NCBI GenBank assembly: GCA_003117195.1
Contig: BDSI01000173.1
Location: forward strand, 145,501-209,500
DNA length: 64,000 nt
DNA from: Eudorina sp. 2006-703-Eu-15
Lineage: Eukaryota > Chlorophyta > Chlorophyceae > Chlamydomonadales > Volvocaceae
Direction of reading: 5' to 3'
Each line of letters opens with the position of its first letter. Within the stretch, counting starts at the first letter, position 1. Both the position numbers and the translations under genes were made by a program. The notes beneath the pieces are model-generated. The model was not told where the DNA came from, ran no database searches, and worked only from the letters and a program-made list of their open reading frames with translations. Of the stretch, positions 37,641 through 49,700 are shown one piece after another.

Positions 37641-38770
37641 TTAATTATTCTTGTCAACCACCAGGTCTAAGGAGGACCCTTCCTGAATGATCTGAAACAG
37701 CAAGTCGATGTTGGGGTGCGCGCCCGGCCGCTTCTGCGCATCCTGTACGACTTCATCGCCGTACAGCTTCAGTCCCTCCGTGGCCGCCTGAAGCGGGAAT
37801 TCAGAACGGGATTCGGAGCTGGAGTTGGATCGCGGAAACTTACGTGTCCCAGGAGTAATGAATGGAAGCTGCAGAGGACTTCAGAAACAGGGTGTGGTGC
37901 GGGGTTTTCGCATTGGGGCGCTGGGTCGTGACACCCTTGTGGCGGATCTATCTGAGGTCGTGTAGAGGTCGTGTGTATGAAGAAACGCAAGGGAAAAGGC
38001 GGCAGGGACGGGGATGCGACGGTCACGACGAGCTCACCTCCTTCGTTAGTTTACCGCCGTACGTTTCCGCCAGTTGCGAGAAGATGGCGATCGATAGCCT
38101 GTGGGAACGGTCGGAAGCGCTGGGCGTGATTGAGCGTTAGTGCAGTGCTGGTGCTGGTGCTGGTGCTGGTGCTGGTGCTGGTGCTGGTGCTGGTGCTGGT
38201 GCTGGTGCTGGTGCTGGTGCTGGTGCTGGTGCTGGTGCTGGTGCTGGTGCTGGTGCTGGTGCTGGTGCTGGTGCTGGTGCTGGTGCTGGTGCTGGTGCTG
38301 GTGCTGGTGCTGGTGCTGGTGCTGGTGCTGGTGCTGGTGCTGGTGCTGGTGCTGGTCCTGGTCCTGGTGCTGGTGCTGGTGCTGGTGCTGGTGCTGGTGC
38401 TGGTGCTGGGGAACGTTCGACAGACGCATCACAGAGACCCAAGACCCGGGTCAAGGCGCGATTATGTTCAAGGAACGCTGGCGTAGCGAACCGCAGACTC
38501 CCAGCCCTCCGTCCACCAGCGGCCCCAGGGCACCATGCCCGCCACTGCCCTCGTGTGCGCGAGGCACATGTATTCGGTCCTTGCGCACCGTTTGCCCTCC
38601 ACATTTTCGATTGTCCACTTAAGATCCGGAATTCGGACCCTGACGACGTCAGTTCGGGTTGGAAGGTTCGGACGGGGAGCTGCCTGCGGGATGGTCCGAA
38701 ACCTGCGGGCGCCTCCACCCTGGCTGGAACAGATATTGTGACGAGCAGGAGTCCGCGTTAGCATCGTCAT
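37641..38770 (-). CDS. Small unrecognised protein, three exons, paralogue of the protein at 42991-43491
   Basis: Minus-strand exons 38770-38589, 38098-38038 and 37787-37641 join in phases 2 and 0 with good GT-AG sites and give 129 residues. The N-terminus is Arg/Thr/Ala-rich, like an organelle transit peptide. The rest aligns with the single-exon protein at 42991-43491: VVRVRIPDLKWTI with TVTRIYIPKLDYTV, LSIAIFSQLAETYGGKL with the SLAIFYDIYKD block, and HPNIDLLFQIIQEGSSLDLVV with the YPNIDLLFRVYNQGMDLDFVV block. The exons were found by this match, which supports the model. Intron 1 holds a long GGTGCT array. The last exon is duplicated at 30341-30487. I do not recognise the family. Confidence 0.72.
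38143..38411. repeat. (GGTGCT)n hexanucleotide array, about 44 copies
   Basis: Near-perfect 6-bp repeat with a short CTGGTCCTGGTC interruption near 38355. It lies in intron 1 of the minus-strand gene and begins 45 bases from its exon 2. It makes long artificial open frames (VL, CW, PA and HQ repeats). Confidence 0.95.
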
Positions 38771-39602
38771 TGTAATTATGATAATATTAATATATTATGT
38801 TTGGGATTACACAGCTCAAAATGGGTCCGGGGTTCTGGCTTGCTGCTTGCCGCAGTACACATCCCAAATGACAACTGTGAAATATGCAAACCGATTAACA
38901 TAATGTTATTGTCGAGGCACTTTGCATGTCGCCATCATTTTTTCAATATATTTGGGGGTCGCGGCAGTCGTCTCTCTTACCTTACTAAAGGATGCCGCGA
39001 GTGTCGCGAGCTCACAATCATCCAATGGACTCTTTTGCCCATGCATCTGCGTGTTTCACGGTCGCGCTGGGCTGTCAGTGATTCCTGGCGCCTTCGACGG
39101 GACGTCCAGCTCATCTGCCCAGTCGAGGAAACGAGGATGTCAGCTGCCACCCGCCAACACGGCGCCCAGCATCCCCTGGGTATCCAAAAGGGCTCCAACG
39201 TTCGAAACCTCGCTAGGGCGCCCGTGGCGACGCGCCGCGCGGCATGCCGGGCTGCAACCCAGCTAACCGACGGTGGAGCCCCGCGGCGCGTCCTGTCCGC
39301 TACCGATGCCAACATCTTGGCGCTGTGAGTCCATATCCGCTCTCAGAAAAACACCCTTCCTGAAATACCCATACGCGTTCAGGATTGTCGTGATGCTCAG
39401 CGTCTGAAGCTCCAGGGCGACCCCAAACCCCCTGCCTTGGTTCTGCCTGAGTGCCCTTGAATGCCCTCCTGTTCGCGCTTTGGTGTCCTGTTCGGGCTTT
39501 GGTTTCCTATGAGAGGTATGTCCCTGGCGCGCACACACGCGATGCCATATGCGGCGCTAGCCGTAGGCCCGAATCCCGACCTCCCTGGCCGCCTCGCACG
39601 GC
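38771..39602. other. Intergenic region between divergent genes
   Basis: AT-rich just outside the minus-strand start (TAATATTAATATATTATG near 38781-38800), a plausible promoter. The remainder shows no recognised gene. Confidence 0.45.
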
Positions 39603-42600
39603 ATGACCCCGCAGCAAGGCGGTGATGGCGTGGAACATGCGGACCAGCCGGCTGCTGGCCAAGGTGCCGCCAATGCCCCTCCCGCGCCACCTGTCACGAA
39701 GGTACGGGGCTGCCCGGATCCTGATTGGCATGACCTGATCATCACACCCTTTCCACCTCCGGCGGGTATGATGCCGTGCAAGGGCTGGGGCGCAGGCGCA
39801 CGGCTCAGACCCACCTGTTGAGCTGTCGCACCTGCCCCTGGAGCTGTGTAGCTCATGAGATACTGAAGTTATACCTTTGGATCGTGTCGCTCGCGTGTGT
39901 CGGCTGCAGGTTGGCTGAGGCCGCGGTGAGGACGGGGCCCCCACGGGGCCTTGCCGCACGCGGGGATGAGGGCGGGGAGGAGCGCCTGGGCGCAGGCGTG
40001 ATATGCCCCTGGCTGCCGAACACGGCGGCAGTCACACAGCTGCTGTCAGCAGGGCTCCAGGTGCGGCCCGGGGAGGCGCCCGGAGGAGGCATCCGGGTGG
40101 GTGCTTGCTGGATGTGTGCATACGTGTTTGTTAGTGACAACCCCGCCCGGAACCGCCCAAGCCCACATACTTACTGACCATAGGACATGCGATGTACTTA
40201 CCGCGCGTATGTGCGCGTTCGACCGATCGTGCTTATGGGTCTTGATAGCCGTTGGCCATACCACGTTTGCGCTGCTCTCCTAGCGTCCCAGGGCGCCGTT
40301 CCCGTTCTGCGCGTCATTATGAGACTGGCGCCAGCTGCGCTGAGGGACGACGTCTCAGCGGATGCGATGGACCCGTGGGTCTGTGGCCAACGGCACGTGA
40401 ACTGCACCGTGAGGTGACGCTGCTGGTGGGAAAGGCGGAAAGGGCACTACTCGTCAGCGCAGGTTCTGGGTTCTGAGGCAAGCGGTGGCATCTGCCGGTC
40501 CGCGATTGACGGCCCTGCAGTCAGGGTACCCCTAAGGTACCCCGTCAGAAGGCTTGTCATGACGACTTGGCATTCGTGCGCAGGCGGGCAGCCAGTCCAG
40601 CTGCAGCTCTGGGGACAGTCATGAGCTGTCGTGACCTGGGATTGAGCGGCGGTGGCGCGGCGCGGTGGTGGTGCAGGTGGTGGCGGTGGAGTGCGGCGCA
40701 GCTGCAGTGGAGCGCGCGTGCCTGGAGCTGGGCCTGGGTCCCGAGGAGGGCGGGTGAGTGGGAAGCAGAAAGCGTGGCGGCATTGCTGCGGACAGGCAAC
40801 AATGACAGCTTTTGGAGGTCTTCTGCACAGATCGTGCATTCATTCATTCAAGATGATAACGAGGCGGCCCTCATCCCTGGGATTCAGGAGTGAAGGTGCC
40901 CCTGCGGAAATGCGCGGGGGGCAGTGGTGCCCTGCATCGCTGCAGCCACGATGCTATGCATGTGTGTGTTGCTTAGGCACGCATAACAGGAGTGCGTGAC
41001 ATGCATGTGTGTGTGTTGCGATATGTGTATGTGCGGGTGGGGGACTACGAGATGGTAGTGATCTTTCCGTAGGAGAAAGCGGGCGCGAGTTGGCGTTGCT
41101 CAAGGTCGCTGGTCGCATGAATCCGTGGCTGACCCGCCTGCGCACGCTGCTGCTCCCCGCCCGCCTCCGAGCATGGCCGCGGGATATCTGGCACGGTGCA
41201 CGGCCGGCGCCGAGAGGCGCGGCGCCTCCTGACCTCTCCGCTAACCTCTACCGCAGGCGGTCATCGCGCCGCTTCGATGCGTGACCCATCCTCCCGTCCT
41301 CCCGTCCGTCCCCCTGGGGTGCAACACCGATGACCCATCCTCCTGCCTTCCCCCTGCGCTGCACCAGGGTTCACGATGGCTGGGTTCGTCACGTTGCGGT
41401 TCCGTCGTCGAGCGGCCGAGTGCAGCAGCTGGCATCCCCGGGTGCCGCCTGGGGCCCCACCGCCTCCGAGCCCCGCTTGTACCTGTACAGGGGCAACCCC
41501 TACAACCTGACGCCGCCGGTCCTCTCGCTCGTCCGTGAGTGTGACACGGTACTGGGGGAACGTGATGGGTCCGTTTCCGCCTGGCGCGCGAGTTTTAGGC
41601 GACACCAGGATACCACACGTTCAAGCCGTCCGATGGAGACCGATTAGTATTATTATTATTATTGATGATGTTACAATGGACCCCTTTGGGATCCGCTGTA
41701 ACATTCATTCATTCGTTCAGTGGATGTTGTTTCATAATCAGAAGCCTTCGTGCTACAACAGTTGACACCGCGGATCACGGAGGCCGATGCTGAACTGCTG
41801 ATTCAGGCTTCCCGCTCCACGGCGTCTGGGACGCGTGGGGACTGCTGGTGACTCCCCTGGAGCTGCTGCCCCGGTACGCGGACGCGTGGGCGGCGGTGCT
41901 GCCGCGCGGCGGCGTCTGGCTCGCCGCGGCGTGCGTGACGCAGCGGCGGCCGGCACCCGCGGCGCCACCCGACGCGGTCGACGGCGCGGACGCGGTCGGC
42001 GTGGAGGTCAGAGCGGACGAGCGGCCACGGAGCGACGAAGCTGCCGGCGCCAACTTAAACCAGGTGGGCGGTCAAGCGTCGCAGCGCGGCGAAACGGCTT
42101 GCTTATGACGTCAGACACGTGAGCCATGCGACGGACTGACTGTGTGACTGACTGGCATGCTGCAGTTTGGGGGCGCGGGGAAGGTACACTGCATGCGCCG
42201 GCCACGCCAGCAGGTTTGCTGCGTGGGCCGATGGTACGCAAGGACCTGTGCGGTGCGGCAGCTGGGGATTCCCTGACGAGATGCTGTTTGCAAGACGGTG
42301 TACTGTTTGTCCCCGGCTTCCGGCATCCAGGTATACAGCGAGACCATGCTGACCCGTAGGGCTGGATCTAAGCCAAAGCTGAGGCGAGGGCGGCTTACGG
42401 GGCCAGGAAATGAAGCTGCATGTTCAACACCCTCCAATGCCAGGCGTTTCGCGTTTGTTCATTCGCAGCTGGCGTGTTCCCCGCTTGGTAATCCGATGGC
42501 CTTTGCGGTTGCCACTGGCGGTGTGCCGTGCGGTGGTTGCAGGTGCCCAGACTCTGCTTGGCCGAGGAGGCCCTCCACGTACACGACCTAGAGCGCGTGC

Positions 42601-42794
42601 TGCGTCCAGCTTTGGAGCAGGCGGGCTTCGCGATCGAATCCATAGAACCCCTGGCGTTCGAGATCAAAGGTTCGAGTGCACCGCAGCTTGCTGCCGACGA
42701 GAGCACGACGTCACCGGACGGCGCACTGGATGGCGCACAGCGATCTGAGGTGTCCCCTGCCAGGATGGTGGTTTTGGTGTTGGCCAAGAGATAG
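39603..42794 (+). CDS. TPMT-like SAM-dependent methyltransferase (C-terminal exons firm, N-terminal exons tentative)
   Basis: Firm exons: 40677-40753 (VVAVECGAAAVERACLELGL, the acidic strand after SAM motif I), one ending at 41534 (RLYLYRGNPYNLTPPVLSLV), 41807-42063 (FPLHGVWDAWGLLVTP, then RYADAWAAVLPRGGVWLAAA) and 42543-42794 (ending VVLVLAKR-stop). This order matches thiopurine S-methyltransferase-type enzymes: the VVGVE strand, the GDFFDL strand, FDAIWDRGALVA, then YA..L..LL.PGG..LL. The family methylates thiols, selenols or halides with SAM; the substrate here cannot be told. Probable first exons are 39603-39701 (MTPQQGGDGVEHADQ) and 39920-40060 (NTAAVTQLLSAGLQ). The exon with SAM motif I and the link to 41534 were not resolved. 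TGTAA at 42865-42869 is the likely poly(A) signal. Confidence 0.58.
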
Positions 42795-42854
42795 CGCAAG
42801 GAGGGGTCGCGGCACAACCCGGTGAGAGAAAGAGGTGACAGGTTAGGATTGGTC

Positions 42855-42869
42855 TTACATTCCGTGTAA
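42855..42869. terminator. Facing TGTAA poly(A) signals of two convergent genes
   Basis: TTACA at 42855-42859 is TGTAA on the minus strand, serving the gene ending at 42991. TGTAA at 42865-42869 serves the methyltransferase ending at 42794. Each signal lies beyond the other, so the two 3' UTRs should overlap by a few tens of bases. Confidence 0.5.
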
Positions 42870-42990
42870 CCCCAAGTCCCGCGCAGAAGTCCCGCGCAGT
42901 CTGCCGCATCACGGCATATCACGTACTGCACCCCGCCACATGTTCGCCAATCGCATGACAGCTCCACAGCCCGGAGCGACCCAAATTGGT

Positions 42991-43491
42991 CTACTGCGGC
43001 ATGAACTCTTCGACCACAAAATCCAGGTCCATGCCCTGGTTGTAGACGCGGAAAAGCAGGTCGATGTTGGGGTAGTCACCGGGTGTGTTCTGCGCCTCCT
43101 GCACGTCGTCGCGATCATACATACAAAGCGCCGTCATCGCAGATTTCCGTGAAAGTCGGCTCTTGTATTGCTCGTCTTTGTAAATGTCGTAGAAAATCGC
43201 GAGCGACGCCATCCGCATCTCCTCGTTCTGCTTGCTTACGACAGTGTAGTCCAGCTTCGGAATGTAGATACGTGTAACCGTCAATGGAAGAGGTGGCATG
43301 TCTTTATAGTCATAATACTCTTTCTTCTCTGCACGAATGGCAAGCGCACGACGCGGCGTCCTCGACGCCAGGGAGTGGTCTGCCCGCGCCGCCCGCGATA
43401 GAGTTGTGCATGAATTATGGTATCCGAAACCCATTCTAGACGACGAAGCTGTGGCGTGACTGACTGCGCGATGCATCTGAAGGGTAGCCAT
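42991..43491 (-). CDS. Unrecognised plastid-targeted small protein, single exon
   Basis: One intronless frame of 166 residues from ATG at 43491 to the stop at 42991. Residues 1 to about 52 are rich in Ser, Ala and Arg with no acidic residue until ADH, ending RRALAIRAEKK, typical of a chloroplast transit peptide. The mature part (about 110 residues) begins EYYDYKDMPPLPLTVTRIY, continues with IPKLDYTVVSKQNEEMR, SLAIFYDIYKDEQYKSRLSR and DVQEAQNTPGDYPNIDLL, and ends in an acidic VVEEFMPQ. No membrane segment or catalytic motif is visible. The gene at 37641-38770 is a diverged paralogue with introns. It sits head to head with CAP-D3 (210 bases between start codons) and tail to tail with the methyltransferase. 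Not recognised by name. Confidence 0.78.
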   Translation of the reverse strand: MATLQMHRAVSHATASSSRMGFGYHNSCTTLSRAARADHSLASRTPRRALAIRAEKKEYYDYKDMPPLPLTVTRIYIPKLDYTVVSKQNEEMRMASLAIFYDIYKDEQYKSRLSRKSAMTALCMYDRDDVQEAQNTPGDYPNIDLLFRVYNQGMDLDFVVEEFMPQ

Positions 43492-43701
43492 TTTGTCACT
43501 AGAATGACCTAGGTAGGTAAGCACAAGGGACGTTTCATAAGTAGACTGATGTAAACACTACCAGGGTGCCGGCCTAGAAACATTTCTGTTGTCCCGAAAC
43601 CGGATCCAAATTTCACTCCACAGCCCGGTGAGGAATTTTGCGTGCTCAATTTGCCAGGACAATACAAACTGTACTTGCGACGTTATGAACAGGTTGTAAT
43701 C
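43492..43701. promoter_or_regulatory. Bidirectional promoter between the small plastid protein gene and CAP-D3
   Basis: Only 210 bases separate the divergent start codons. No distinct box was identified. Confidence 0.5.
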
Positions 43702-46700
43702 ATGGCAAACGCAGCTGCGAGTCTGACGCAGCTGGTCGAGGTGGCGAGTGGTGACCTGACAGGACAAAGCGCGGACGAAGTTCTGACAGAAGCCTTAGAG
43801 TCAGTTCAAGAGTTGCGAGTGGCCTCTGGCTGGGCAGCTTTGGATGGCGAGGAGTTTTCGCCGTTGGCGCTGACCAGAGCTCTGGGCGACATTCTGAAGA
43901 GCAAGGAAGGAGGTCTGCAGGGTCGCGCAACGGCGTTATACGCAGCATTGCTTAGCATCAAAGATGCCCCGGTAAGCTTGCCCGCGTGTTATGGATGCCT
44001 GTTATTAATTGTAAGATGTCACCCGGTCATGGCCGAATGCGTTGCGTCATGCCTAGGTGGGGACGCTGTGCGAGCCATACGCCTTTACAGCCTTCATGAA
44101 CTGCCTCCGGAACATGTGCCTGCCATCAAAGCGGGATGCGGGCGTGGAAGGGGGCCCGCAGCAACCGGACGCAGTGGGTGGAGACCATGCTGCTGTCTCC
44201 CCGCTCGTGGTGCTGGACGATGTGGCCTCGTTTCTGAAGCATCACAGCCTCAAGGGCAGCCCGGAGTTGTTCCGTCTGTTGCTGGACAATCTCGTTGACA
44301 TCACGGGCAGCACAGTAGCATCAGGAAAGCCGGAGAAAGGCAACAAGCGTGGCGCCGGCGCTACACGCAACCAAGGTGCGTCGCGGCCAGCCTGAACGGC
44401 ACCCAGCCCAGCAAGAGATGACACCCCAGTCGTTGCGGCACAAACTAGAGGGCGGGGCATCTTCGCAAATCCCCAAGGCGCCTCCTGTGTTACTAGTTGT
44501 TAATACGCTGGTGCATCACGGACCCGACGGCCATCGTAGGGGAAACCTGGTCCCTAGGCCACTCTGAAATCTTGTTCCAAGGATGGCCTGTGACATGACG
44601 TGGCAAACCCGGGCGTGTAGGCGCCTCGGTCGCGGAGGCAGCCTTCGCCCTCCTGCCCGTGGCGATGGATGCCCGGCACGGAAGCCTGCTGCTGAACGCG
44701 TCCGTCCTCTGCCACCGGCTCACGCCGGTGCTGTTGGGCTTGGACTCCGCAAAGCGCGGCGGCCACGGTTGGGATCGGCGCGGAGCCGCCCTTAATCTGG
44801 TCAACAGCTTCCTACGGTGCGTTGACATGAAACGGTCGGAGCTTGTACGCCACGCCCTTGCAACAGCACGCTGTACACCGGCGAATCCGCTTTCTTGGTC
44901 ACCACCTCCCCAGCTCACGCGTGTTTGAGGTCTATGTAGAAGTAGCACCGTTACAGTGTGGATAGGCTTCCGGGCCCTGTCTAAGGGTTAATATCGCGTT
45001 TTCTTGAAGTATTTGATGCTATAGGACACCAACCATCATCACACCGCACCGACGCCATACCATTCGAGGGTCCAAGGCGGTTCATCCTGCCAATTCAGGA
45101 TCCAACCTCATCCATTCACCCGCACATTCACCCCGTAGTGACAGTGAGTCCAGCCATCGCTACAAATCCATCAATCCAGCTCAGCAGCTAGCCATAATCT
45201 CACGCTCCCGACAATGTCGGTGTCACCTTAGTAATATAACCCAGGATCTTAAATCGCCTAACCGTGGCAGTGCCACCTGCCCTGACGTCTGTGTGTCGCT
45301 GGCTGCTGTTATTGCGCAGTCAGCATGAAGCCGCGCGTCCATGCCGGATGGCGTTGATGCGCCGGGTGTGCGTTCGCACGCCTGACAAGGCAGAATGCCG
45401 CCAGCTCGCAGTGAATGCAGTTCAAGCTCTCGTGAGTCGTTCAGGCGCTCGTCCGTGCCGTATGCGGCCGTGGGATGCATAGTGCTGCGCTGTTCCTCGG
45501 GTCCCCATGGGTGCGAGCCAGCTCTGTATGGGAAGACAGCGTAAGCGGATTCGAAGCACGCAGTCGTCTTGCGGCACGTGGTTCCTCATCCGGTTCCGAG
45601 CGGGTCGCATGAACCATCGTGTTTGCCTATCAGCCCATTGCGCTCCTTGAGGACGAAGCAATATGCGCGCCGTGTGCGCTGGTTGGATGGTTCCCCCCAC
45701 AGATACCCGACTGCACGAACGAGGATGTGCACGCCTTCAGCCTATTCCTGTACCGCCTATCACGGTGTCAGAAGGTAATTCCCAAGTGCTGCCAAGTGTG
45801 ATGCTTGAAAAAGACACAGTCGTGCGGCACGTCAACAGCGGATGACCCGCGGGGACCACTGTAACATTAGTAGCCGGTCGGGACTCGGGTCCACCTTGTA
45901 ATGGTTACTACTACTAACAAGGTGGATTTCCCTCTCATTATGATTGCTATTATTTGCACCTGTTTGCGTACGCGGCCGTTTTTACGTCTGCTAAACCGCA
46001 TGATGCTGCTCGAATGTTTTGTCCCCGTGAAGACTGGCAGTCGCGTTCTCGCTGTTGAGATGGCGGGGGTTCTGCTGTCCACCATGGCGTCACCATTCAC
46101 CGCCTCTGGGGCGTTTAAGGTACGAGGCACGGGGAATGGAATCCCCGCAGAATTTTTCCATTTAGTTCTTGCGATTGTCCTTACGGCACACTGTTACAGT
46201 TAAGGGGTTCATGCTCAGGCGTCCACATGCAACTTCTAAACAGTTGACATGCAGTACCACAAAGTACGATAGCTAAGACAACGTCTCGCACACTCCCGAT
46301 TAGTACTTATTTTAAAATGTGTCTACCCAGTTTCGATCTGGGGACCTTCTGTGTGTTAGACAGATGTGATTCCACTACACCATAGACACGTGGTTCCTAA
46401 TTTGGCATTACATTTCTTTATGATGGTTGATTGCCATTCGCCATAACGCATTACGACCGAAACGTTGTGCAGAGCCTGGTGGACGGGAGCACCGGCGCCG
46501 GCGACGACCTGGAGGCCCCCTGGAGTGCTGTCTGCTTGGCAATTGTCATCTCGCGTTCGAACGACAAATCGGCAAGTAAGTTGACGAATCCCGCATGCTG
46601 CGTTTGCAGTTACGCATGTCTGTTATTAATGATGTTCCAGTGGACCCCGCGGGTCATCGGTGACAGCCGTGGCCATGTCTATGCGGCAGGATAGATGGCA

Positions 46701-49700
46701 ATGAATACATTCGGACCATGCTCACACGGGCTATAGACTTCAAGCCAGGCGCTTGTCCACAATCTCTCCCTATATCGATATCGCATGTGCTGCCGCCGAT
46801 GGCCGCAGGTGTGCGCGGAAAGGCGATATCCGTCCTGGCGGACTGCGTGCAAGGATTCGCAAAGCGGCTTCTGGACGGATCCGCTCGTGGTGGAGACGAC
46901 TCCAGCGATACGGCGGCATTCCTGCCAGCCCTGTGCGCGGCACGGCACATCAAGGTCCAGGTGCGGCTTTGGGAGTGTTTTACCTGTTCGACGGTCCCCT
47001 GTCTCTTGACGCCAGCTCTTCATGCACTCTCTTGACGCCAGCTCTTCATGCGTGTAAGATGTCACCGCGCAATTTCAGAAGACCGCTGGCCGCTGGTCGG
47101 TGCCGTTTGCCTGACCCAGGTCAAACCGGCGGGCCGCACGGCCGCCGGGGGAGCTGGCGTTGACTCAGACGGAGGTGACGATGACGCCGCCGAGGACGAT
47201 GCCCCGGAGGGAGCGTGGACGGCACCGCTGGAGGCGAAGGTCGCGGCGATCATCCCTGGCAAGGTTTCGCTGGTAGGCCAACGTGTGCACGTAACCCGCA
47301 GGAATGAGCGCTGCCCTGGTGTCTTATGCCAGTGTGCGCTGTGCGGTGTGCGGCTTTCATCCGCCACAACGTCCACGGCCCCACCCTGCGTCCCCGGCTG
47401 CGTTCCTGCTTGCTTAACACCACCAGTGTGCGGTCATGTCATTGATCTGCCTGCGCCCAAAACGTTTTTTGCAACGCAGGACCTGTCCTGGATGCGGACC
47501 ATGTGCCATGCGCGCTGCCGCGATGAGAAGGCCGCCGTCCGCAAGGTCGCGCTGCAGCTCCTGGAGTCCGTGCTGGAGCTGTCCGCTGCGGCAGCGCGGC
47601 GGCGGCCCGGCCCGTCTGCGCGCACCGCGGGCGATGGTCCCAACGCGGAGGATTTGCTGGTGCTGGAGGAAGCGACCGGAGACTCGCTGGTGCGCGGCGG
47701 CGGCCTGCGCTTTGCTGAGCGTCCTTCGTTTCGGGCGGATTTGGAGAGGTCTAAGGCCCCTCTGGGAGGGTTTGAAGGCGATTGTACGTTGGACAACCGA
47801 CGGCGCTTGTGCTTGCAGTTGCTGGCTTGCAGCACTGGCCTGGGTGCACTGCGTACCTGTTGCCCCATTGAGGCCCGCCTGAGACTGTGCCGTGTGCGGC
47901 CTCGAACTCCCGTTGTGCAGGTCAGTGTGCGGAAGGCTGCATTGCAGGTTGTCTGCAACCTCGTTGCGTGCTACCCCCACCACGCGGAGCTGGCCTGCAT
48001 GTGGGCACGCTCCATACTGCCGTTGATCCGGGACCCAGAGAGCTCCATCCAGGAAGCTGTCCAGGACCGGCTGTCGACGCTGCTCTTGGAGCCGCTGGCA
48101 GTACTTGGAGGAAAGCCGCGGAGTGGAGCCGGTCGGGGTGGTGGCGCCGCGGCCACGGCGGCGCAGCAGCAGGCCAGCGAGGAGGTCACGCAGCGTCTCG
48201 CAGCGCTCGCCCAGTTGGGGCGGGCAGCGTCGGGCTGCCTGGGCAGAGCACTAGCGGCGTTGTCAACCAAAAAGCTGCTGAAGAGCTCCCAGGTGGCAGC
48301 TGGTCTGGAGGCGTTCCTCTCTGCAGGTACGTATCTTGCCCGGGTGACTTAATGCAAGCGTCTCTCCCCGCTGCCCTTTCAATCAAGTTATGTGGACCGC
48401 GCGGCCCCAGACCTCACTCCGCACATGGTCGGAAATCGTTTGCTAAAAGGGCCGTTTCTGCGGGTAAAACACCCGCAGACCGACTGCCTGCTGTAGCTCC
48501 TGAGACGCGTGAAGTGGACAAGGCCGCCGGACGGCGCAAGCAGGAGACGGAGAAGGAGCGCCAGCAGCGTCGCGCGGTGCGGGATCAGCGCGAGGGGGCG
48601 TGGATGGTGCTCGTGGAGGTAGCGGCCCAGGATCCGGCAGCGCCTTCATGGCAGTTTCTGCATCACCGCTGGGAAGAACTGCAGACGGCCGGGGCGGACC
48701 TTGAGGCGTCTGCTCAGGAGGGCGCTATGCTGCTGTGGGTCATCAGCCACGCGGCATCCCGCTTCCCCGAGGCTGATGCGGCCAACCTGGCCTCCGGACT
48801 ACTTAAAGTAAGGACGAGCCGTCTGTCGCACTAGATTGCCGCACGTTCGCGCGAGTTGTGGAGTTTGATCAAACGTAGGACAATGCGGCAGTCGACGAGG
48901 CTTCCCTTGTTCGCGCGCGCGGCGACTGCAGAAATCTTCCTTTCCCACAGCACCGAGGTCTAGCCTATGGACGCGATACATCCAGCTCTCTCGACCGCCC
49001 TCACCACCATCCCCTCTTATCACGCCACGGCTTTCCGCTGTGGCGGCCCCCTCAGGCAATCCTGGGGTTCAACCTTCCGTGTGCCGCGGTGGCCGCCCAC
49101 CTTGCGGCCCTGCACAAGCTCACCCAATCAGACGGTGGCCAGGCCGTCGTTGGCACGCCGGCTGCGTGGTGCGCCCAGGTCCAGGAGGCATGCGAGGGCG
49201 TGCTCGGCAAGGCGATGGAAGCCCGCGGCAACGTGGTGGGTCACCGTAGGGCACAAAGGCCGATGAGTCCTGCCGGCCTGCTGGCAACAATTGTTATGTT
49301 GCATGCTGGTCTCCAGCCACGCTCTTGGGCTTGGCGGCAGCCACCGGATGCGGGTGGTGTTTTTTGACGTGCTTGTCCGACCCGCGCTTGTGCGTGATTT
49401 CTTGCGCCATACTCGCAAAATGTACACTCAGCTCAGCGTCTTGAGCTCCCCGCGGGACCGGCTTCAGGACGAGTGCTTAAAGGTTGCATACAAAGGGCAA
49501 CCTGGCAAAGGGCAGTCTAGCGAACGTCCTAGGCGCCCATGCCAATACACCAAAGGTGTCGGTACCTGTGACACCGCTAAGGAAGAGCCGGTATGGCCCC
49601 CCCCCTTACCGAGCGGTCGTGTTGTGGTGGAATGAGGTGTCCTGTTGCGGCTGCTGTCGAATTTGCACAGGGCGACGCCTTTGCGACGCACTGCCAGCTC

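Noticed and set aside
38046..38718. Long open frames of repeated VL, CW, PA or HQ dipeptides on both strands
   Set aside because: They are created by the GGTGCT microsatellite, which lies in an intron of the minus-strand gene.
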